A DNA stretch of 64,000 nucleotides, from NCBI RefSeq assembly GCF_016757735.1, contig NZ_CP068439.1:2542001-2606000 (forward strand). Direction: 5' to 3'. Under the pieces are notes generated by a model. It worked only from the letters and a program-made list of their open reading frames with translations. It was not told the DNA's origin and ran no database searches. The DNA comes from Aequorivita iocasae. Lineage in GTDB: Bacteria; Bacteroidota; Bacteroidia; Flavobacteriales; Flavobacteriaceae. This document shows positions 60,127-64,000 of this stretch, piece after piece. Made by a program: the position numbers and the translations under genes. Positions within the stretch are counted from its first letter, which is position 1. Each line of letters begins with the position of its first letter.

Positions 60127-61818
60127 TTAGCGGGTGTACCTGCGTTTGCGGTAAAGCACAAAACCGATTCCGAAAAGGGCTAATAAACCCAACGGTAACA
60201 GGAGGTTAAGTACTTGCCACTTTGTTCGCTGTTCCACGGTTTTTTGTGGATCGAGAAACGGCACCGCAATTTGCCGCGTGCGAATGTTTATAAGTCCGCT
60301 GTCGTCCAGGAGATAATTAACGGTATTCAGCAGAAATTCCTTGTTTCCGTAGAATTGATTGGTCATTTTGTCGAAGCCAAGTTCGAGCGGACGATTGCCC
60401 TGCAATTGGTTTTTTATGAGGTCTCCATCGCTAATAACAACCATTTTTGAGGGTTTGCCGTCATCTATATTTTTCACTCCATTTAGGGAGATAGGCTTTA
60501 CCCGATTTTTATAAACTGAAGTAAATTTACCTTCCAGTAAAACCGCGAGCGGAATTTCACCAGCATTGTATTCATTGGGATTAGGACCTTCATTGACTAC
60601 CTGTAAATTCTTTGGAATTTCAACATCAAAATCAATAGGGAAGGGCAGTCCCACAATTTTCGATATTGGGGATGTGGAAAGTAAAACCGTTTTTTTAAGT
60701 TGGTTCGGAAGTGTATCAATCGCGCTGGCATAATCAAACTTTACAGCTTCAATATTTGAAACGATGGGGTGGTTGTTTGCACTGCTGCTCAACGGACTGA
60801 AAAACCAGGGGTAGCGATTGTATTGAGCCTCACGCTCGTCACCACTGGCCAGAACGATAGGGGCGGAGTACACGTCTTTCACCAAATTGGGGTTGACGCG
60901 GATGCCATATTTAAAGAAGAAATCATTTAAGTTTAAATCCTTTCCAAAGGCAAACATATTTCCGCTTACGGTGTCCAGCTGCATTTGGGTGGCATCCATC
61001 ACCCACAGTGATTTACCGCCGTTCATAATATATTGGTCCAATACATATTTTTCGGCATCACTAAAAGCTTCGGTGGGCTGAGCGGCAACTATTAAATCGA
61101 AACCCTCCAACGCTTTAAAGGTCATTTCGGGGTTTGACGCAACCGAATCCAACGTAAAGGGTGCAATAAAATAATAGTCGCGAAGCGTTGCAAAAAAGTC
61201 GGCAATGTAACGGTCGTCATATTCCCCATTGCCTTTTAAAACGGCTATTTTTTTTGACTTTTCCGTTGCCAATTTCTTAAAACCGTCTGCAAACGCATAT
61301 TGTAAATTTTGCAGCGAACTGTTTACGCGTTCTTCGGAAGTGGCACCTAGTTGGTTTTTCAGCAACGGAATTTTGACCGATTTGCCATTGTGATGCGCCA
61401 ATGCCCACGGATAAACAAGTTCGGTGCTCTGCTTACCACTTTCGGTTACGGAAACTTGGGCTGGGGTCAATCCAAATTTTTCAAATTGTGATCGGAATGC
61501 TTCGTTGCCTTTTTCCGTGGGGTCTATAAATTCAAATTTTATATTGTCGTTATAGGCCGAAAATTCGTCTAAAAGTTGTTCAGTTTCACTTTGAAGTCTT
61601 CGGAATTCCGGCGGAAAATTTCCTTTCAGAAATACATCTACTATCAATGGGGAGTCTACTTGATCAACAATTTGTTTTGCTTCTTCTGAAAGGGTAAAAC
61701 GGTTATCCTGTGTGAGGTCAAAGCGTTTGTAGAAATAGTTTCCAAGGATATTCAAAAGAATTAATCCTCCCACCAAAACGGCAATTGAAACGATATTTTT
61801 TTTAATTGAAGTCTTCAT
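60127..61818 (-). CDS. gldG: Gliding motility ABC transporter auxiliary protein GldG
   Basis: The product has 563 residues. An N-terminal membrane helix (IVSIAVLVGGLILLNILGNYFYKRFDLTQDNRFTLSE) is followed by a long extracytoplasmic domain of the ABC_transp_aux type and a C-terminal helix (LNLLLPLGLLALFGIGFVLYRKRRYTR). The RFDLTEDKRYTLS-type start is diagnostic for GldG. With GldF and GldA it forms an ABC transporter needed for gliding and linked to T9SS function in flavobacteria. It overlaps gldF by one base (TAATG). gldA is not in the window. Confidence 0.93.
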   Translation of the reverse strand: MKTSIKKNIVSIAVLVGGLILLNILGNYFYKRFDLTQDNRFTLSEEAKQIVDQVDSPLIVDVFLKGNFPPEFRRLQSETEQLLDEFSAYNDNIKFEFIDPTEKGNEAFRSQFEKFGLTPAQVSVTESGKQSTELVYPWALAHHNGKSVKIPLLKNQLGATSEERVNSSLQNLQYAFADGFKKLATEKSKKIAVLKGNGEYDDRYIADFFATLRDYYFIAPFTLDSVASNPEMTFKALEGFDLIVAAQPTEAFSDAEKYVLDQYIMNGGKSLWVMDATQMQLDTVSGNMFAFGKDLNLNDFFFKYGIRVNPNLVKDVYSAPIVLASGDEREAQYNRYPWFFSPLSSSANNHPIVSNIEAVKFDYASAIDTLPNQLKKTVLLSTSPISKIVGLPFPIDFDVEIPKNLQVVNEGPNPNEYNAGEIPLAVLLEGKFTSVYKNRVKPISLNGVKNIDDGKPSKMVVISDGDLIKNQLQGNRPLELGFDKMTNQFYGNKEFLLNTVNYLLDDSGLINIRTRQIAVPFLDPQKTVEQRTKWQVLNLLLPLGLLALFGIGFVLYRKRRYTR

Positions 61819-62525
61819 TATTGTTTCTTCAATTTAAAAATGGTCAAAGCGATGAAAAATGCAGTTACACTTAAAAAATAAATCAAATCCCGGGTGTCCA
61901 ATACCCCACGCGCCACGCTGTCAAAATGCGCCTTCATTCCCAAATTGGAAATATCGAAAGAGGAAGAGGTAAAGCCCTCAAACCCATAATAGAGCGCAAA
62001 ACAAAGGAAAACGGCAATTATAAAAGCCACGATTTGGTTTTGCGAAAGTGTGGAAGCAAAGATCCCGATGGAAGTATATGCAAACACCAAAAATAGCAGT
62101 CCGATGTAGGAACCAAGGGTACTGCCCACATCCCAATTACCGGGCGGATTGCCCAAGGCTGCTATGGTAAAAACGTATAATATGGTTGGGATTAGTGCGA
62201 TTATAATTAGGATGACTGCTCCGAAATATTTTCCTAAAACTATCTGCTTTAGTGAAATGGGTTTTGTAAGCAGAAGCTCCAAGGTGCCCATTTTCATTTC
62301 GTCGCTAAAGGCGCGCATGCAGACGGCGGGAATCAAAAAAAGCAAAACCCACGGCGCGAGTTCAAAATAGGGGGAAAGGTCTGCAAAACCAGAATCGAGA
62401 ATGTTGAAATTTCCTTTAAAAACCCACAAAAACAACCCATTGATCAATAAAAAAACAGCAATCACCAAATACCCAATGGTACTTGAAAAGAAGGAATTTA
62501 TTTCGCGTTTAATTATTGTAAACAT
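61818..62525 (-). CDS. gldF: Gliding motility ABC transporter permease GldF
   Basis: The product has 235 residues with six membrane segments. Marks are IIKREINSFFSSTIGYLVIAVFLLINGLFLWVF at the start, AVCMRAFSDEMKMGTLELLLTKPISLKQIVLGKY in the middle and a last helix LIYFLSVTAFFIALTIFKLKKQ. This ABC-2-type permease layout and the adjacent gldG give a firm call. The coupled start of gldG lies in its stop codon. Confidence 0.93.
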   Translation of the reverse strand: MFTIIKREINSFFSSTIGYLVIAVFLLINGLFLWVFKGNFNILDSGFADLSPYFELAPWVLLFLIPAVCMRAFSDEMKMGTLELLLTKPISLKQIVLGKYFGAVILIIIALIPTILYVFTIAALGNPPGNWDVGSTLGSYIGLLFLVFAYTSIGIFASTLSQNQIVAFIIAVFLCFALYYGFEGFTSSSFDISNLGMKAHFDSVARGVLDTRDLIYFLSVTAFFIALTIFKLKKQ

Positions 62526-62536
62526 TCAGTTTTAAA

Positions 62537-62833
62537 TTATTTTAAACTGTGAAGTGTATCAACACTCCAAGCTTCAGCTTTTTCTTTAAACATCGGTTTT
62601 GTTACACTCCATACTTCTTTGAAAAGCTCACTATTTCGGTAGTTTTCCAAATCGTTTTCATCATTCCAACGGCTGTAAGTGAAAAAGATTGTTTCGTTAT
62701 TTTTATCGTTGTAAAGTTCCAAAAATTCGCAACCGGGATAAGCGCGTATTTTTTCTTTCACGGTTTCAAAATTAGCCAGAAAAGCAGGAATGTGTTCTTT
62801 TTCAAACTGCATTTTTACAATTCTTGTAAACAT
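62537..62833 (-). CDS. Antibiotic biosynthesis monooxygenase (ABM)-domain protein
   Basis: The product has 98 residues in the ferredoxin-like ABM fold: MFTRIVKMQFEKEHIPAFLANFETVKEKIRAYPGCEFLELYND, then FFTYSRWNDENDLENYRNSELFKEVW. Proteins of this type are small quinol or haem monooxygenases or orphan stress proteins. There is no signal peptide. It follows a SAM hydrolase gene 12 bases away on the same strand and precedes gldF by 11 bases, so it may share their transcript. Confidence 0.82.
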   Translation of the reverse strand: MFTRIVKMQFEKEHIPAFLANFETVKEKIRAYPGCEFLELYNDKNNETIFFTYSRWNDENDLENYRNSELFKEVWSVTKPMFKEKAEAWSVDTLHSLK

Positions 62834-62845
62834 TTTTCTTTTAAT

Positions 62846-63679
62846 TTATGAATTAAAGTTAACCGTAATTGTGTCTCTAAACTCCAGTCCAAAAAGGCTT
62901 GAGGCGCCGCCCACGGAAGTAGGATTGCTTTTGTATATGGCCAGTTCCAAAAATTGAGATGAATTCCATAGCGCCAACCGCTTTCCGTCCTCCTCGCGTT
63001 TTTCGGGAGGTTGCTCAAAGTTGATGGCATCGCTGTAATGGGTGTGTATCCTGCTAAATTTCTCAGAGCGGGCATTGATTATAAATTCCCTTCCTTTTCC
63101 GACGGTCTCAAATAACTTTTTTGAAATATTGCTGATTACGTTTCCGTAGTTGTCAATATAAATTACGTTGCCAATTATTTGGCTCTCTTTGTTGTTTACT
63201 ACGGGACGGATGCCCGTCAATTCCTTGATTTCAGTAATGGTTTTACCAATTACTTCTAGCGTTCCGCCCCGTGCAATGTGGCCGGCCACTTTCACAAATA
63301 CATCCAAAACGGGAAAATTGCTGATTACCCGATCGTGAATATTAATTTCAACAATTTTCTCAGGGCGAATTTCCGAAGTGAGCATGGAGATAATCCCATT
63401 GTCAGCACACACAAAATAATGGCCGTCCATCAATACCGCAATGTGCTTATTTTCAGGATTTAATTCAGAATCGACGCCAATTACGTGTATACTTCCCGGA
63501 GGGAAACTTTTATAGGCATTCTGAATAATGTATGCGGCTTCGTGTAGGTGAAATGGTGAAATGGAATGGGAGATATCAACAATTTTAGCGTCTTCCATTT
63601 CAGTATAAATAGCTCCCTTTACCGCGCCAACAAAGTGATCTTTCTCTCCAAAGTCAGTAGTAAGTGTGATTATGGCCAT
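62846..63679 (-). CDS. S-adenosyl-L-methionine hydrolase (adenosine-forming), DUF62 family
   Basis: The product has 277 residues. DUF62 motifs include TLTTDFGEKDHFVGAVKGAI at the start, VDISHSISPFHLHEAAYIIQNAY, GSIHVIGVDSELNPENKHIA, and NVIYIDNYGNVISNISKKLF, which contains the Asp/Asn pair for SAM. The protein hydrolyses SAM to adenosine and methionine; related enzymes are fluorinases and chlorinases, but the fluorinase-specific loop is not present. Divergent from the phoH gene. Confidence 0.92.
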   Translation of the reverse strand: MAIITLTTDFGEKDHFVGAVKGAIYTEMEDAKIVDISHSISPFHLHEAAYIIQNAYKSFPPGSIHVIGVDSELNPENKHIAVLMDGHYFVCADNGIISMLTSEIRPEKIVEINIHDRVISNFPVLDVFVKVAGHIARGGTLEVIGKTITEIKELTGIRPVVNNKESQIIGNVIYIDNYGNVISNISKKLFETVGKGREFIINARSEKFSRIHTHYSDAINFEQPPEKREEDGKRLALWNSSQFLELAIYKSNPTSVGGASSLFGLEFRDTITVNFNS

Positions 63680-63726
63680 AAATGGATTGTTGATATTTTC
63701 TTAAAAGAATTACCACAAAAATAGGT

Positions 63727-63734
63727 TACTTTTG
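63727..63734 (+). promoter_or_regulatory. Promoter -7 box upstream of phoH
   Basis: TACTTTTG fits TAnnTTTG. It is 52 bases before the predicted phoH start. Confidence 0.4.
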
Positions 63735-63786
63735 TTAGTAGCAAAACTATTTTTTGCATATTCCAAATAATAAAAAAGCACGCCTT

Positions 63787-64000
63787 TTGAACGAACTTAT
63801 CATCGAACTTACAGAGATTAGCCCAAAGGAATTCTTTGGACTTGAAAACGCTAATATTGACCTTCTTAAAAAATATTTTCCAAAACTGAAAATCGTTGCA
63901 CGCGGCAATAAAATTAAAGCCTATGGTGATGAAGATGTGCTAGAGGAATTTGACCGACGCATTACAATGCTGTTGGAGCAGTACGTAAAATACAATAGAA
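63787..64000 (+). CDS. PhoH-family ATPase, N-terminal part (cut by window edge)
   Basis: A frame with TTG start runs to the end of the window (71 codons seen). It encodes NELIIELTEISPKEFFGLENANIDLLKKYFPKLKIVARGNKIKA, then EFDRRITMLLEQYVKYN. This is the KH-like N-terminal domain that precedes the ATPase of flavobacterial PhoH proteins; the Walker motifs lie outside the window. No ATG or GTG fits the frame nearby, so TTG is the likely start. The promoter box TACTTTTG is upstream. Confidence 0.8.
   Translation, partial: MNELIIELTEISPKEFFGLENANIDLLKKYFPKLKIVARGNKIKAYGDEDVLEEFDRRITMLLEQYVKYNR

Noticed and set aside
1-64000. tRNA or rRNA genes
   Set aside because: No cloverleaf with a T-loop GTTCGA-type core and no rRNA sequence was recognised by reading; a tRNA search program would be decisive.

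Overview
The window is about 64 kb of a Bacteroidota chromosome, almost certainly a member of the Flavobacteriaceae. The evidence is AT-rich DNA, repeated promoter boxes of the Bacteroidota form TAnnTTTG, SusC/SusD-type outer-membrane genes, a type IX secretion (T9SS) C-terminal signal, gliding genes gldF/gldG, and flavobacterial small-protein families such as DUF6520. No rRNA or tRNA gene was recognised.

1-7.7 kb is an accessory or defence block. An IS3-family element (446-1666) has clipped a small exported cysteine-motif gene on its left and a transglutaminase-like gene on its right. Beyond it lie a 43-residue ORF and a two-gene Gabija anti-phage system (gajA/gajB, minus strand). An intact paralogue of the small exported gene follows, then a 35-residue membrane peptide and two tandem XRE regulators. 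Several genes of this block share a promoter and leader sequence, and three carry a conserved palindrome in the leader.

7.9-18.6 kb holds a SusC-SusD-S9 peptidase operon facing a minus-strand pair: a MauE-like redox membrane protein and a four-cysteine DUF6520 exported protein. A remnant of a LuxR-like regulator sits upstream of mauE. A second copy of the regulator-mauE pair lies at 29-30 kb, where the regulator is intact and mauE is truncated. That copy adjoins a two-component pair (TPR histidine kinase and NarL-type regulator), a small lipoprotein and a LytTR regulator (30.1-34.0 kb).

18.6-28.8 kb carries a large FG-GAP repeat T9SS cargo protein, two SRAP (YedK/HMCES) genes placed tail to tail, one apparently lacking catalytic residues, an SDR dehydrogenase, and a dinB-dnaE mutasome-like operon behind two tandem palindromes.

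34.3-44.9 kb has unknown genes, seven 40-bp tandem repeats and simple-sequence tracts, then an exopolysaccharide locus: initiating sugar transferase, PLP aminotransferase, CapD/PglF-like dehydratase, Wza, Wzc and Wzi. Flippase, polymerase and glycosyltransferases are absent.

44.9-64 kb is mostly core chromosome: lplA, a TonB receptor, an FAD oxidoreductase, an FKBP isomerase, mnmE, dnaN, gldG/gldF, an ABM monooxygenase, a SAM hydrolase and the start of phoH. Embedded in it is a stress-type cluster (50.8-56.7 kb): AraC regulator, YceI, DUF2892, SpxH-like DsbA protein, SDR, DODA-type dioxygenase, DoxX and TetR. Two promoters in this cluster share a 26-bp motif at identical spacing, a likely operator.
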